Part shown: positions 48,513-58,874 of the stretch, one piece after another
Numbering within the stretch: the first letter of the stretch is position 1
Layout of the letters: each line of letters begins with the position of its first letter
DNA from: Aurantiochytrium sp. KH105
Lineage: Eukaryota; Sar; Bigyra; Thraustochytrida; Thraustochytriidae
Assembly (NCBI GenBank): GCA_003116975.1
Contig: BGKB01000070.1
Location: forward strand, 133,810 to 197,809
Direction: 5' to 3'
DNA: 64,000 bases
Translations under genes and position numbers: made by a program
The notes under the pieces: model-generated
Databases searched by the model: none
What the model saw: only the letters and a program-made list of their open reading frames with translations
What the model was told of the DNA's origin: nothing

Positions 48513-49721
48513 ATGAAGCACGAACGGACGCGCGTAGCGGTAGTGGGCGGCGGCATCGGCGGCCTGTGTCTCGCGCGACTCCTGCAGCTCGCAGAGGCCG
48601 AGGTGGAGGTAACCGTCTATGAGGCAGAAGAAGGGCCCGATGCAAGACCCCAAGGCGGGTACCTCGACCTGCACAGCTACACGGGCCAGCGGGCCCTGCG
48701 CGAGGCCAGACTGTATGATGTTTTCATGGAAAGGATTGAGGTGAACCAGGATGCACTCACCATCATGGACCAGAATCTCGACGTGATCTACAAGGATGAA
48801 GGAGATGGGTCTCGGCCAGAAATCGACCGAGCCAAGCTGCGTCAGCTGCTGCTCGACGCAGTGGTCCCGAACACAATTCGCTGGGGAAGCAAGCTGCGCG
48901 CCGTCACGGGTCCTTCGCATAGCGACGGCCCAATCGAGCTGCAGTTTGCAGATGGTTCCGTGGACGTAGCTGACGTTGTGGTTGGAGCCGATGGAGCCTG
49001 GTCGAAAGTTCGGGCAGTGCTAACCGACGCCAAGCCCGAATACACGGGAGTCTCGTTCGTGGACGCGGTCTATCTCTGCAAGACTGTAGACACCTCCTTT
49101 TTGCGAAAGGGAACTCTGTTCGCACTTGACACCGAAGGACATGCAGCGCTTGGCCACATCGATGCCAAAAGCGCGCACATCTACTTTGCCCAAAAAATCC
49201 CCAAGGGAAGCTGTACTGTCGCGAGTGCGCAAACGATTGTTTCGAGCTGGGCGTTACCGATGCGCGCCTTGGCCTCATCGGAGCCGGCTTGCGCGACGGT
49301 CCGGCCAATTGACACCTTACCACCAGGCCTCACATGGACACGAGATGAACCTTGGAAGGCTCGCGTCGCGCTCATTGGCGACGCCGCTCATCTCATGACA
49401 CCTTTTGCTGGCGAAGGTGCAAATCTCGCTCTTGCCGACGCCACAGACCTTTCTCGCATTTTGATACGTGCAATTTCTCGCCATGAAGATCTTGGAAAGT
49501 CAATCTCAAACTTTGAAAAATACACGTTATGGCCCCGTAGCCACGAGGCCGCACGAGAGTCCAAGGCCAACTTGGAAACCTTTTTTTTCAAAGGAAATGA
49601 CGCCCATGACATTGCCAGGTGGATGCAGAGCATGTTTTCCTTGCGCTCCATGGTCTCTATGACTTTCTCATATATGCGTAATCTCCTGTGGTGGTGCTGG
49701 GGCTACGATTACTTTTATTGA
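48513..49721 (+). CDS. FAD-dependent monooxygenase, TetX/UbiH-like
   Basis: A 402-residue class A flavoprotein monooxygenase. The N-terminal FAD-binding GGGIGGLCLARLL (about 12-24), the DLHSYTGQRAL segment after the first strand pair, RPEIDRAKLRQLL, the VVGADGAWSKVR motif and the GDAAHLMTPFAGEGANLAL motif give the full family set. The order and spacing resemble bacterial TetX-type and zeaxanthin-epoxidase-like hydroxylases. It would hydroxylate or epoxidise an aromatic or polyene substrate using NAD(P)H and O2; the substrate is unknown. The last 25 residues are hydrophobic and Trp/Tyr-rich, perhaps a membrane anchor. Transfer from bacteria is possible. The start is an ATG 13 bases after another out-of-frame ATG. 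Confidence 0.88.
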   Translation: MKHERTRVAVVGGGIGGLCLARLLQLAEAEVEVTVYEAEEGPDARPQGGYLDLHSYTGQRALREARLYDVFMERIEVNQDALTIMDQNLDVIYKDEGDGSRPEIDRAKLRQLLLDAVVPNTIRWGSKLRAVTGPSHSDGPIELQFADGSVDVADVVVGADGAWSKVRAVLTDAKPEYTGVSFVDAVYLCKTVDTSFLRKGTLFALDTEGHAALGHIDAKSAHIYFAQKIPKGSCTVASAQTIVSSWALPMRALASSEPACATVRPIDTLPPGLTWTRDEPWKARVALIGDAAHLMTPFAGEGANLALADATDLSRILIRAISRHEDLGKSISNFEKYTLWPRSHEAARESKANLETFFFKGNDAHDIARWMQSMFSLRSMVSMTFSYMRNLLWWCWGYDYFY

Positions 49722-49992
49722 CAACGAAAAACTGCATCTTCATCCATCTATTGCAATGATTGGCGGATTCTCGCCTACTTTCGCAACCTCAACAGTCATG
49801 AATGCTCGTGCTGCTCGTGGCTGCTGGCCCTCACGCCGCGCTGCCAATACAATTCCATTTTGTCGCGGCCGCCGGCCCCCTCTTCTCGTCGCTTCTCGCA
49901 AGGAAAAACATCTTCTCGCAAAGCAAAGACAAAATGGCGAATGTCGGCACGCCGACGCGGACTCCTCTTGCACCCCAAAGTGAATCCACGCC

Positions 49993-51414
49993 ATGTTGGT
50001 GAGCGTACTAGGAGCGCGCGACGTGCGCGACGATGAGACCGAAGGTTGCCTCGTCCTGGCGCCTGAGCGCGTGCGGTGGGCGTCGGACGTGGTGCCCGAC
50101 GATGCTCATGTCGACAGCACCTTGGGCAGCCTCAACGAACTCGCTGCCGCACGTGCCGACCCGGAGCGCTTGGCGAGGAACTGGGCGCTCTGTGAGACGG
50201 TCGACGAGGCAGAGAACGAGCTTGCAGCAGCTACCGACCTTACAGCCAGCAAACTGGGGCGAAACCTTCTCATCTGCGAAGGTTCGCCGCCAGAAAGGCA
50301 TGCCGACCGCGAAGCCCTTGTGCAAGCGGCAACGCGTCTCGAGACGCGGGGTGGCGCTCTCATGGTGTTTGGCTCAGGGTGGGCGCGCCCTTCAAGAAGT
50401 CCCGCATCCTCTGGAACCTCTTCGCGAGAAGATCGCATTTCCATCTTGCGAGATCGCTTCATCGCAGACCTCGAAGGAACGCCCGCACAAAGCCCAAAAT
50501 GCGGATTCATTGGCGAAGTCGACATTGAATATGAGCAAGACCTCGACGATGTTGTTTGCGCAGCTGCTCGCGCACAGAGGCTCATCTCGCAGCGCCATGG
50601 CAATGGCCGTCCTCCTGTCGTGATTCGAATTTCGGGACTTGCTCGGACTCTTGCATCTCTTTGTAAAGATGGTGAGAACTTTGTTGGCTCGCACGCGGCG
50701 TTTGCAAGTCTTTTGGAGAGATGCGCACGCATGCTAGCCCTCTTTGAGCAGGAATCCGACTCTGGCGAGACTGCTCCCAACTCTCTCGTCATTGCTGGTC
50801 TTTTGGACGCGCTCCCACACGCATACCTTGGCCTCGAGCTGTTGTCTCAAGTCCTCGACTCCGTATCTTCTGCTCTTTTTCTCACACCAACAGTACAACT
50901 TTCGATTGAAGCCAATGCAGCAATGGGAACTCATCTCGTCGCATCGACGCTCGTCCATCTCTCGAAATGTGGTTTTGCAGATCGTCTCTGCGTTTGCTCT
51001 GGCGTACGCTTCAAGACCGACTTGCAAAAATGGGGTGGAGATGGCTATGCCATGGGTCTAGTTCGTCTTGCCGAGGTCTTCGCGCGAGCTGGCCTGCCCA
51101 CGGAATCTGTGACGAGGATACTGGGTGAAAATCTCTTTCGCACGCTCTTGTGGTACGCACCACCTGTTGCAGAAGCCCCCAAGCCGCGGCCTCGCTGGGC
51201 ATGCGATGGTCCTTGTGGCAAGACATATAGTGCCAAACGTGAGCCATTTACACGTCTCGAGTTTCGCTACTGCAGTATGGACTGCCTTCGTGCTCATCAG
51301 CGTGAACTCGACGCCGACAAGCCTGCCAAAGACGATGGCAACCGTCGTGGAGGCGGAGGTCGTCGCGGCGCTGGCAACGTCGGCAAGTGGGGTGTCACGG
51401 TCGGCTCGTCGTGA
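49993..51414 (+). CDS. Phosphotriesterase-fold (PTER-like) protein with Cys-rich tail, probably non-catalytic
   Basis: A 473-residue protein. The order of segments follows the phosphotriesterase-related (PTER) family: VLG at the start, NWALCETVDEAENEL, a GSGW element, FIGEVDIEYEQD followed by AAARAQR, and near the end VRFKTDLQKWGGDGYAMGL with LGENLFRTLLW. Residues that bind the two metals in active members seem lost. The N-terminal HxH is absent, the His of the fourth strand is Arg (PVVIRISG), and the Asp of the SHD motif is gone (CSGVRFK). A tail at about 402-435 carries CDGPC and YCSMDC followed by LRAHQRE, like a MYND or treble-clef zinc finger. A binding or scaffold role is inferred. The assignment comes from remembered family motifs. 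Confidence 0.65.
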   Translation: MLVSVLGARDVRDDETEGCLVLAPERVRWASDVVPDDAHVDSTLGSLNELAAARADPERLARNWALCETVDEAENELAAATDLTASKLGRNLLICEGSPPERHADREALVQAATRLETRGGALMVFGSGWARPSRSPASSGTSSREDRISILRDRFIADLEGTPAQSPKCGFIGEVDIEYEQDLDDVVCAAARAQRLISQRHGNGRPPVVIRISGLARTLASLCKDGENFVGSHAAFASLLERCARMLALFEQESDSGETAPNSLVIAGLLDALPHAYLGLELLSQVLDSVSSALFLTPTVQLSIEANAAMGTHLVASTLVHLSKCGFADRLCVCSGVRFKTDLQKWGGDGYAMGLVRLAEVFARAGLPTESVTRILGENLFRTLLWYAPPVAEAPKPRPRWACDGPCGKTYSAKREPFTRLEFRYCSMDCLRAHQRELDADKPAKDDGNRRGGGGRRGAGNVGKWGVTVGSS

Positions 51415-52170
51415 ATGTCAAGTCAATTTTATTCTCTCGTCCACAGGCACGTACCGTGGATCGTCGTTACGATATTTTTTGCACGTCGTTCTTTGCCCGC
51501 GCGCGACGCTGACTCCTTCGCTACGACCCTTCCTTTTTTTCAGTAAAAATCGTTCTGCTGTCAAACACAATTCGACCGACCGACTACTTGCGAGACACGT
51601 TCCCTCCAAGCTTTTTCCGGTTCTTTGCCCTCCATCCTTGCCAGTTCCCTACGCGCGCAAGACCCACTCCCGCGGTCACATTGTTGACGGTCAAGAACTG
51701 CTTCGCCTCGTGCCACATCTCAGCTCGCCGCGATGGCGGCTGTTCTTGTTCTCGTTTCATGCTTGCCTCTCTTCTTTCTTTTGTTTTGCCAAGCAAGATC
51801 GAATTTGGCCGGGACTTCTTCTTTTCTGGCGCAGCAGATCGTTTTCTTTTCGAGGAGGCACTCGGTGGCGAGACCCGCCACTTGCCTGGGCACACCCTGC
51901 GAGCCGCAGAGCTGCGGCCGGCCAGGCGAGGTTCTTCGACCGGCGGGTAGTCGCTGTTGCGACTCGGGGCATCGACGCCGAGCAGACGGCCGGTCACCAC
52001 TCCGATCTGCGCTGCTGTGCTCTGCTGAGCTCGAGTTTGTCGCTTGACGCTGCTCCAGTTCTGCTCTGCGCGCGAGGACGTACGCGCCAGCGCAGAAACT
52101 GCTTTGAGCGGCAGCTGGAGCAGCCGAGCGGCACGACGCCAGCTGCGTCGACGGGAGTAGCAACGGCAGA
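51415..52170. other. Intergenic region upstream of RME-8
   Basis: A 756-base spacer, presumed promoter and leader of the RME-8 gene. A pyrimidine tract ending CAG at about 51528-51543 resembles a 3' splice site and would suit an intron in the 5' leader. No convincing gene. Confidence 0.45.
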
Positions 52171-55100
52171 ATGGCGTCCAAGGACGGCGTCCCGGGACCT
52201 GTGACGCATAGATACGTCTCGGTCAAGCAGCACAAGCTCCGCGGCGAGTACCTGCGCGTCTTTGAGGTGGGCCTCAATGGATTCGCGAACGTGGACCCTG
52301 GATCTGCGCAAGTCACGAACCGCTGGCGCTTTAATCAGCTCGAGGAAATTATCCTCCCCGATCAAGGCGATGCCGCCGCTGAAGCCCAGGCTGCCCAACA
52401 CGGCATGGCCCAGCGGTACAACGCCAGCAGGACGAACCTTCTCACAAAAACAAACTCGCAGACAAGTGTCGAACGAGATGACAGCCCTGCCGAGGAACCA
52501 GCAACAGTTACTTCAGCAGGCAGATTCCAGCTCGTACTTAGCGGCGAGGGCGGCGCGCTCTCGTTCGGAAGCGGGAAGTCCACGATGACTTTTTGGAGTC
52601 CTTGCCGTAGCGAACTGCTTAGCACATTACATGCCAAAAAACTGGCAGGGAGGCAACATGTTTACAAGGTCCAGAAATTATCACGAAGATCGCCCGGGAA
52701 GTCGCGACCTTGTCTATTGGTTGCGGGCGAGAGCGGTGTGGTCGAGGTCACCGACGAGAACGCCACGAGAATTCTCCATGCATACCGCTATGTAGATATG
52801 GAAAGCATCCAAAGAGCCGAGGGCGAAGCCATTGTATTTTTGTCGGGCATGGACAGACGTCCGCGAGCATTTGCCACGGGACAGCACACCCATGCTATTA
52901 TCGCATCCATCTCGGCAAGTGTGCGTGCAAGCGCCATCTCTGTCGCTTTCATCGACCAAACGTTGACAAAAGAGGGATGGACTGCCGTGGCGCGCGCATA
53001 TGAGCGCAGCGCCGCTTCGGCGCAGACAGTGTGCGAATTCGCCGTAAATAGGCGTGTTGGACCTGGAAAACAGAGCGCAAGCAAACCGCTCGTGTTGCGA
53101 ATCACGACGCGTCACCTCGTGGAGCTGGATCGAAGCTCAAATCAAGTCCTGGCTGTGCACTCTCTTGCGCGAGTTTTTGCGCTCGTGCGCCCCTTTGACT
53201 TTGACGGCGATTTCGAAGTTCTTTTGCACAGCGAGGACCAGGACCTCGAGTATACGTTGGACGAAAAAGTCGAACAACAGACTTTGGCCGGAAATGAGCC
53301 CGAAGCCAAGGATGAGGCCGCTGCTGCATCGCAACGACGCTCCGTGCGAGATACGCTGCTTGCACACTTGCTCGACGCATGCGCTCGACGCAAGTCGCGC
53401 ATCTCGCTTTTGCCAACCAAGCCCCGTGCAGCCTTGCGTACAACGCCTCGCAACGTTATTCCGCCCAGCGACATCGAAGTGCTTTACTTCCGCCGCATTA
53501 CTTCGCTCGTTACATTACAGCCCATCAAAGAGGTGGGATCTCCAATGCACAATATGCATCTGCAACGCGTTTTGCAAGCTTGCGCAGATTTTACGGCGAA
53601 TAGCACATGGCCGATGCAAGCCTCTTCACTCGCGCAGCTTTCCTCGAATGGCGACCTGCATGGTGCTGGAGCAGTTGCCTTTATCTCTCTTGCAGCTGTT
53701 TTGGTACGTGCCGACCCCGAAAAGGTTCACCCGCGCGCCACGCTGCAAGCTCTCGAGGTGATTCTGCGCATGGTCGACCGACGTGACCTGAGTGGCCTTT
53801 TCAATGTGTCAGTAACGCAGACCTTTGAGCTCGCCTCGGTCTTGACGGTCGCACTTGAGGCTTCGAGCGACCTTATTGTTCACAAGGGTCTGGAAATTCT
53901 GAGTGCGCTCCTGGGACGCGGTGTACGGGACAAAGCTCGAGATCGTGCGGCAGAGAACGACAACAAGGTCGCTCTTTTGACCCCCGAGCTCGTCGACGCA
54001 CTTGCCGCAGTCTGGCGCCGTCATGCGGGAAGTGCGCTTCTCACAGCACGACTCACGTGCGTGTTTGAGCAGACGCTCGTTTCCGGCCGGGACTCGACCC
54101 CTGAAAACATTTATCATCGTATGCGCGAAACCTTATTGCGGCTTGGGGGCGAGCTCGTCAATAGTCTACGCTTCCGGACGCTCGAGACGCTGGAAAGCGC
54201 TGCATTGTTGCTCCGTGTTGCGCTCGAAGAACCAGGGACGGCTTCCTTGCTCGAATCAATTCAAGAAGAGGCGCTACGATCGGGCGCGCTCTTGCGCGAG
54301 CTCTACGAGGCCATCTTTGGCGACCTTGACGCGCGTAACTTTGCGAGCCAGTGCTTGGTGCATAATTTCACGGTTGGTAATAAAAAGGGAGGCGCGCTTC
54401 TGCGCCGCGTCCTTCCTGCAGGACTCATATCTGCCGGAAAGGCACACGTCGATGCCACTGCTCGAACGGTGGATGTCGACGGGGACCTTGCACAGGGCCT
54501 AGCGCCACCACCAGCGGCCGCGATTCGTCGGACTGCTCTCGAAAAGCGCCTCGATCTTGCGATTCACACTCTGCGGAGCGGACATATGCCCGGGCGCCCT
54601 CTCACCAAAGAGATAGCCAGCGGCGTAGCACACATGCGTCGTGCAGACCCTCTGGATGGCGTTTTCCACGTTGCGGCGCAAACGCACGAAACCCCCAATT
54701 TGATTTGGAACAAGGAGACGCGCACAGAGCTGCAAGAGGCGCTTCGCCAGGAGCTTTCTTTCGTCTCCGCGCCAGGAGCCGTGTCCTCCTTTAGCTGGAA
54801 CTATGAGGAGTTTGCGGTAAACTATGCGTCGCTTCGTCACGAGGTCATGGCAGGGCCCGCATACCTACGGCTACTTCTCGCATCCGATGAGGCTGCGCGA
54901 CAGCTTCGCGAACCTAAGGAAGTCTTTGGAGCCCTTTACAATCAATATCTCAAGAATGAGTCTCCAGAAGACAGTCTGCGTGCCATGGAGCTCGTGTATC
55001 GGTGCCATGCGCCGGTGATTGGTGAGTTTGCAGATGTCACTTACCTGGTGGATCGGCTCGCTCGAGTTGCCTCGAACGCCATTCGTCTATTACTTCTCTC

Positions 55101-58100
55101 TGTCGTGCGTGCGTGCGCTTCTTCCAAGGTAAACCTTGTGACCCTTGTTCTCCACCCGACAACAGTCGCTTCGCTCGTGGCCGCGATCTCTCCCGTCGTG
55201 GCAACGAGCGGTTCCCAATCAACTTCAAGTGGCCAGGAGGAGCAAGAAGAGGCCATTGCAGAAGACGCTTTGCGGGTTGCCGAGGCGGCCCTGGCCCTTT
55301 TGCAAGAGCTTGCCTCTTTGCAATCAACCACGGATGCTCATGGAAGGCTCTTGCGCCCTCCACCTCGTGCCATTCGACTCCTCTGTAGTGCTGACGTGTG
55401 GCCAGAGCTGTGCCGCGCTATGGAAACACCGACGCTGGCAGCCCCCGTGGCTGATCTCTTGTGCACGGTTATTAGCTTTGGCGCCGATCGTGAGGTGCTC
55501 AAACGCGTGCACAGGACAGGGCTTCTCGAGTCCGCTCTCCTCATTGACGACGCTAGCGCGCTTGTCAAGGTTGCCTGTCTCTTAGACGCTTTGCTGCCTT
55601 TCCAAAGGACGCAGCTTCTCAACTTTATTCCGGAAAGCCTTGTATGTGTTCTCGAACGCGACGGTCCGGAGCGCTTTGCCGAAGTCTATACGGGAAGCAA
55701 CGTGAGCGGCGCAGACGTGATTTGGACTTCGGCCATGCGTGAACAAGTGCGCACACATCTTACGCAGAACCGTGGCGGGCCCACACCTCCAGTCATCTTT
55801 GACGACCTCGAAGACGAGTACTTTTGCAACGGGTACTACTTGAACCGCTTGGCGCCCATGTCACCGGGAGAGCTTGACATTGACAACCCCGTCTCGCTGC
55901 TTGAGGGCATTTTGGAATTGTGGCGCACTGACGAGGATCGGCGCAAAGTAAACGGCGTCCCACAGCAAGAAGCAAGAGCAGCACTTGGCCTGGAAGCTGC
56001 AGAGACGAGCACGGAAGCAAAGAATGAGCCGGTGGATCGCGCGACGCTCGACGCTGCATTCCGCACACAGGCCGCAAAGGAGGATCTCGATGCCAAGACG
56101 CTGTCTCGCCTGCAAGCTGCGTATCGAACACTGGCATCTCGTTCGACGGGTGGGGGTGTTTCGAGCAAGTTGCTCTTGCAGACGCAAGCACTTCTCTATC
56201 AGCAGTACAAGAGTGAGCTGCACGGACTCGCGTACCCAGCATTGGACCTTCTCATGGAGACGCTGCGGAGCGAAGAAATGGAGCTGGGCCAGGCGGCGAT
56301 GCGTCTCGCTCACGCCTTGAGCGCCGCCTCGCCTCGGCACGCTGTCGACCTTGCGGAGCGAGGGGCGGTCGAGGTTGTGGTGAACACAGTTGACCCGGAG
56401 ACGCAGCTACCTCCCGCGGAGGGTCTGCGTTGCCTCGTTCTGTGGGCCTCGTTGGCAAAGTCAAAGGCCCGCGTGCGCGAAGCGTCAAATCTGGACAAGC
56501 TTCTAAAGCAGCTGCTTCATGTGCTCAGCGAAGCCCACGGGGCCGCTTCGCCTGCAACGGTGCAGAGCGCGCTTCAAGTTGTCGCTCGACTTGCCGATGA
56601 AGAGAGCGTGCAACAAGACATGTATTCGCGTGGATTCGTGTGGGTGATCATGCCGCTCCTCTTTGACGCAGCGGAGGCAGCAGTTTCGGCGAAACACGCT
56701 GCACGCGCGCTCGCTCGTCTTGGGGGTATGCTCGCTTCACGAGAGTTGGCGTCGCCCCGGAACGAGGCTGTCGTTGACGCTCTTCAAGCAGCACTAACCA
56801 TTCCTGTAGCGCGCTTACTGCGGGAATCGAATCCAAGCAAGCTTTTGGCCACACTGAACGCTGACTCTGTTGCGACGCCAACAGTGGTTTGGGACGCTGC
56901 GATGCGAGAGCAGTTGTTAGCGTTTCTTGTCACAAAGCCCGACGCGGAGTCGCTCCCGGAGCTTAAAGTTGCGGAGCGCTGCGTTGCAGGTCTCTATGTA
57001 CGACTTTTTGCGGAGTGCGAGGAAAAGGAAGCGGCGCTGCGAGAGCTCGAGAGCCCGGCGGGCACAGCGCTTGCGCTCTTGCGCGTGCACGAGTCCGATC
57101 CAGACAAGGAGAACCTTGTCGCTCTTGCAGGGATGATGCGCGCCGCGGACCAGGCAACGCTTGGCGCTATTGCAAACGCGCTCATCCTCGCGCAGCCGCC
57201 AGTCATCCCGTGTCTCATTGCCAACCTAGACGATTTGGACCTACGTGCGGATGCAGTCGCTGTGCTGGAGGCCTTTTGCGAACGACAACATTCGCTCTGC
57301 GATGCCGTGGGAAGCGCACTGCGCGACGCAGACCGTGTGCCTCGGTGCACCGCGGACGCAACGGAGCTTGACCTACGGCTGCTGGCCGTGCTGCCCTTTC
57401 AAGGCACTGCAGAGGACGTTCGAGACTTGCTCGCCATTGTTGTCGAGGATCCCGGCAAGGAAGCGTCTCCGGCGCGCACCGAGCTTGCGATGCGGGTTTT
57501 GCAAAAATGCCCCGACGTCTTGCTGTCGCTTTATCTTCCCGTGGGCGTCATTCGGAGTTTACGCAAGGGTACCTTGCGCAGAACGCTGCAGCAGGAAAAG
57601 GTCGAGGAGCCAGAGCTTATTTGGTCGGCAGACGCGCTCCAGCGCCTCCACGAGGCGGTGCATGTGCCGCACGAAGCGCCCGTGGTGCGTGTGGAGTATC
57701 CCGAAGTCGCGCGCGAGCTGTGCGTTGGAGGAGTCTTTGTGCGCCCCTTTTTGGAGGAGCACGAGCATGGAGAAGTGCGCTTAGAGGACGAGGCGGCGTT
57801 TTTGCGCAGCTTGCTCGAGGCATTTGCACAGCTGGCCAATCCACGAGCTCGAGCGACCAGCTCGCAAGCGGGAGGTGCGCCACCGCCGCGACCGCAGCGG
57901 CGTCCCTCGGGCCGTGGCGGTGCTCTGATTGGCAAGGGCGCGCCACCGCCCATTCCTTCCCGCAGCAGAAAGCCCTCGCAGACTGCTGAAGAGGGGGGTC
58001 TCAAGGCAGCGCGTCCACCTCCCCCAGTGCCATCGTCCTCGGCAAGAACGCCTTCGCCTTCGCCGCCTACCATTACAGATGAAGCGCCAGACGAAGCTGC

Positions 58101-58653
58101 ACGGCGGAACTTGCTCGCACGCGCTCTCATTGTCATGCTGAAACGGTGTCCCGACGAGGCCACGGCGCTCTCGACCGCAGGCCATGGCCCACGACTCGTG
58201 GAAGGTCTGGAACGTGCGGGCAATGGCAGCGAAGGCGCAGCGGCCATTGATGACTATCTTGATGTTCTGCTTGCGCTCGCGGACTTTGATAGCTGGGCAG
58301 AGCATTTGGCCGCCAACACAATGCTTGATGTAACGCTGGCGGAACTTTTGGTTGAGGAAGCTCGTCGTCTTGATCCTGCCGGGGGTCAGCAGGAGGGGCA
58401 AGAGAATGAGCAGCCGAGGGGGGAGGAACGCTCGTCGCGTATTTTGGATCTCTTTGACGCGATGGGAGCGCATTTACTTCGCGAGGAGCCTGTGCGCAAG
58501 CTGCTCGATCTCATCGAGCCAGACCGCGGCGCACTTCAGGGACACGCTGACGCTGTAGTTGACGCGCTGCAGAAGACGGTGCATCCGGGCGTGCGAAACA
58601 TGCTAGAACATGATGAGATCTGGCAACACTACGCAGTCGAGGAGCAGGTTTAA
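52171..58653 (+). CDS. RME-8 / DNAJC13 homologue with degenerate J-like segment
   Basis: A 2160-residue endosomal protein in one exon. RME-8 works on early endosomes with retromer/SNX and WASH, where its J domain recruits Hsc70 to remodel clathrin and sorting tubules. Supporting features: a PH-like N-terminal region, armadillo-type helical repeats throughout, and four IWN-type repeats (LIWNKETRTELQEAL at about 844, VIWTSAMREQV at about 1183, VVWDAAMREQLL at about 1572, LIWSADALQRLHEAV at about 1816). At the place of the J domain (about 1262-1323) the first and last helices can be traced (AFRTQAAK and SRLQAAYRTLAS), but the HPD tripeptide and most of helix II are missing. A Pro-rich stretch with several PxxP (about 1900-1975) near the C-terminus could bind SH3 domains. 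The start is ATG at 52171. Confidence 0.85.
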   Translation: MASKDGVPGPVTHRYVSVKQHKLRGEYLRVFEVGLNGFANVDPGSAQVTNRWRFNQLEEIILPDQGDAAAEAQAAQHGMAQRYNASRTNLLTKTNSQTSVERDDSPAEEPATVTSAGRFQLVLSGEGGALSFGSGKSTMTFWSPCRSELLSTLHAKKLAGRQHVYKVQKLSRRSPGKSRPCLLVAGESGVVEVTDENATRILHAYRYVDMESIQRAEGEAIVFLSGMDRRPRAFATGQHTHAIIASISASVRASAISVAFIDQTLTKEGWTAVARAYERSAASAQTVCEFAVNRRVGPGKQSASKPLVLRITTRHLVELDRSSNQVLAVHSLARVFALVRPFDFDGDFEVLLHSEDQDLEYTLDEKVEQQTLAGNEPEAKDEAAAASQRRSVRDTLLAHLLDACARRKSRISLLPTKPRAALRTTPRNVIPPSDIEVLYFRRITSLVTLQPIKEVGSPMHNMHLQRVLQACADFTANSTWPMQASSLAQLSSNGDLHGAGAVAFISLAAVLVRADPEKVHPRATLQALEVILRMVDRRDLSGLFNVSVTQTFELASVLTVALEASSDLIVHKGLEILSALLGRGVRDKARDRAAENDNKVALLTPELVDALAAVWRRHAGSALLTARLTCVFEQTLVSGRDSTPENIYHRMRETLLRLGGELVNSLRFRTLETLESAALLLRVALEEPGTASLLESIQEEALRSGALLRELYEAIFGDLDARNFASQCLVHNFTVGNKKGGALLRRVLPAGLISAGKAHVDATARTVDVDGDLAQGLAPPPAAAIRRTALEKRLDLAIHTLRSGHMPGRPLTKEIASGVAHMRRADPLDGVFHVAAQTHETPNLIWNKETRTELQEALRQELSFVSAPGAVSSFSWNYEEFAVNYASLRHEVMAGPAYLRLLLASDEAARQLREPKEVFGALYNQYLKNESPEDSLRAMELVYRCHAPVIGEFADVTYLVDRLARVASNAIRLLLLSVVRACASSKVNLVTLVLHPTTVASLVAAISPVVATSGSQSTSSGQEEQEEAIAEDALRVAEAALALLQELASLQSTTDAHGRLLRPPPRAIRLLCSADVWPELCRAMETPTLAAPVADLLCTVISFGADREVLKRVHRTGLLESALLIDDASALVKVACLLDALLPFQRTQLLNFIPESLVCVLERDGPERFAEVYTGSNVSGADVIWTSAMREQVRTHLTQNRGGPTPPVIFDDLEDEYFCNGYYLNRLAPMSPGELDIDNPVSLLEGILELWRTDEDRRKVNGVPQQEARAALGLEAAETSTEAKNEPVDRATLDAAFRTQAAKEDLDAKTLSRLQAAYRTLASRSTGGGVSSKLLLQTQALLYQQYKSELHGLAYPALDLLMETLRSEEMELGQAAMRLAHALSAASPRHAVDLAERGAVEVVVNTVDPETQLPPAEGLRCLVLWASLAKSKARVREASNLDKLLKQLLHVLSEAHGAASPATVQSALQVVARLADEESVQQDMYSRGFVWVIMPLLFDAAEAAVSAKHAARALARLGGMLASRELASPRNEAVVDALQAALTIPVARLLRESNPSKLLATLNADSVATPTVVWDAAMREQLLAFLVTKPDAESLPELKVAERCVAGLYVRLFAECEEKEAALRELESPAGTALALLRVHESDPDKENLVALAGMMRAADQATLGAIANALILAQPPVIPCLIANLDDLDLRADAVAVLEAFCERQHSLCDAVGSALRDADRVPRCTADATELDLRLLAVLPFQGTAEDVRDLLAIVVEDPGKEASPARTELAMRVLQKCPDVLLSLYLPVGVIRSLRKGTLRRTLQQEKVEEPELIWSADALQRLHEAVHVPHEAPVVRVEYPEVARELCVGGVFVRPFLEEHEHGEVRLEDEAAFLRSLLEAFAQLANPRARATSSQAGGAPPPRPQRRPSGRGGALIGKGAPPPIPSRSRKPSQTAEEGGLKAARPPPPVPSSSARTPSPSPPTITDEAPDEAARRNLLARALIVMLKRCPDEATALSTAGHGPRLVEGLERAGNGSEGAAAIDDYLDVLLALADFDSWAEHLAANTMLDVTLAELLVEEARRLDPAGGQQEGQENEQPRGEERSSRILDLFDAMGAHLLREEPVRKLLDLIEPDRGALQGHADAVVDALQKTVHPGVRNMLEHDEIWQHYAVEEQV

Positions 58654-58874
58654 TCCAGATATTATATACATGATGAAAGCGTGTCGTCGATGAACGCAAC
58701 CGACAAGGGAAAGCAGCATGAAGAAGAAGATGAAGAAGAAGAAGAAGAAGAGCCATCCAAGTATGGGAGCAAAGGTAGCGCATTCGTTTCTGAAATTCTG
58801 TATCAATGTCTTTCTGTTTGTTTTTTCAGGTTTTGCTTCATTTTTTCTTTTCTTTTTTTTTACTGTGATTACGA

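Noticed and set aside
51125-52204. 359-residue frame between the PTER-like and RME-8 genes
   Set aside because: Its first part is out of frame inside the PTER-like coding region and the rest is promoter sequence; no motif.
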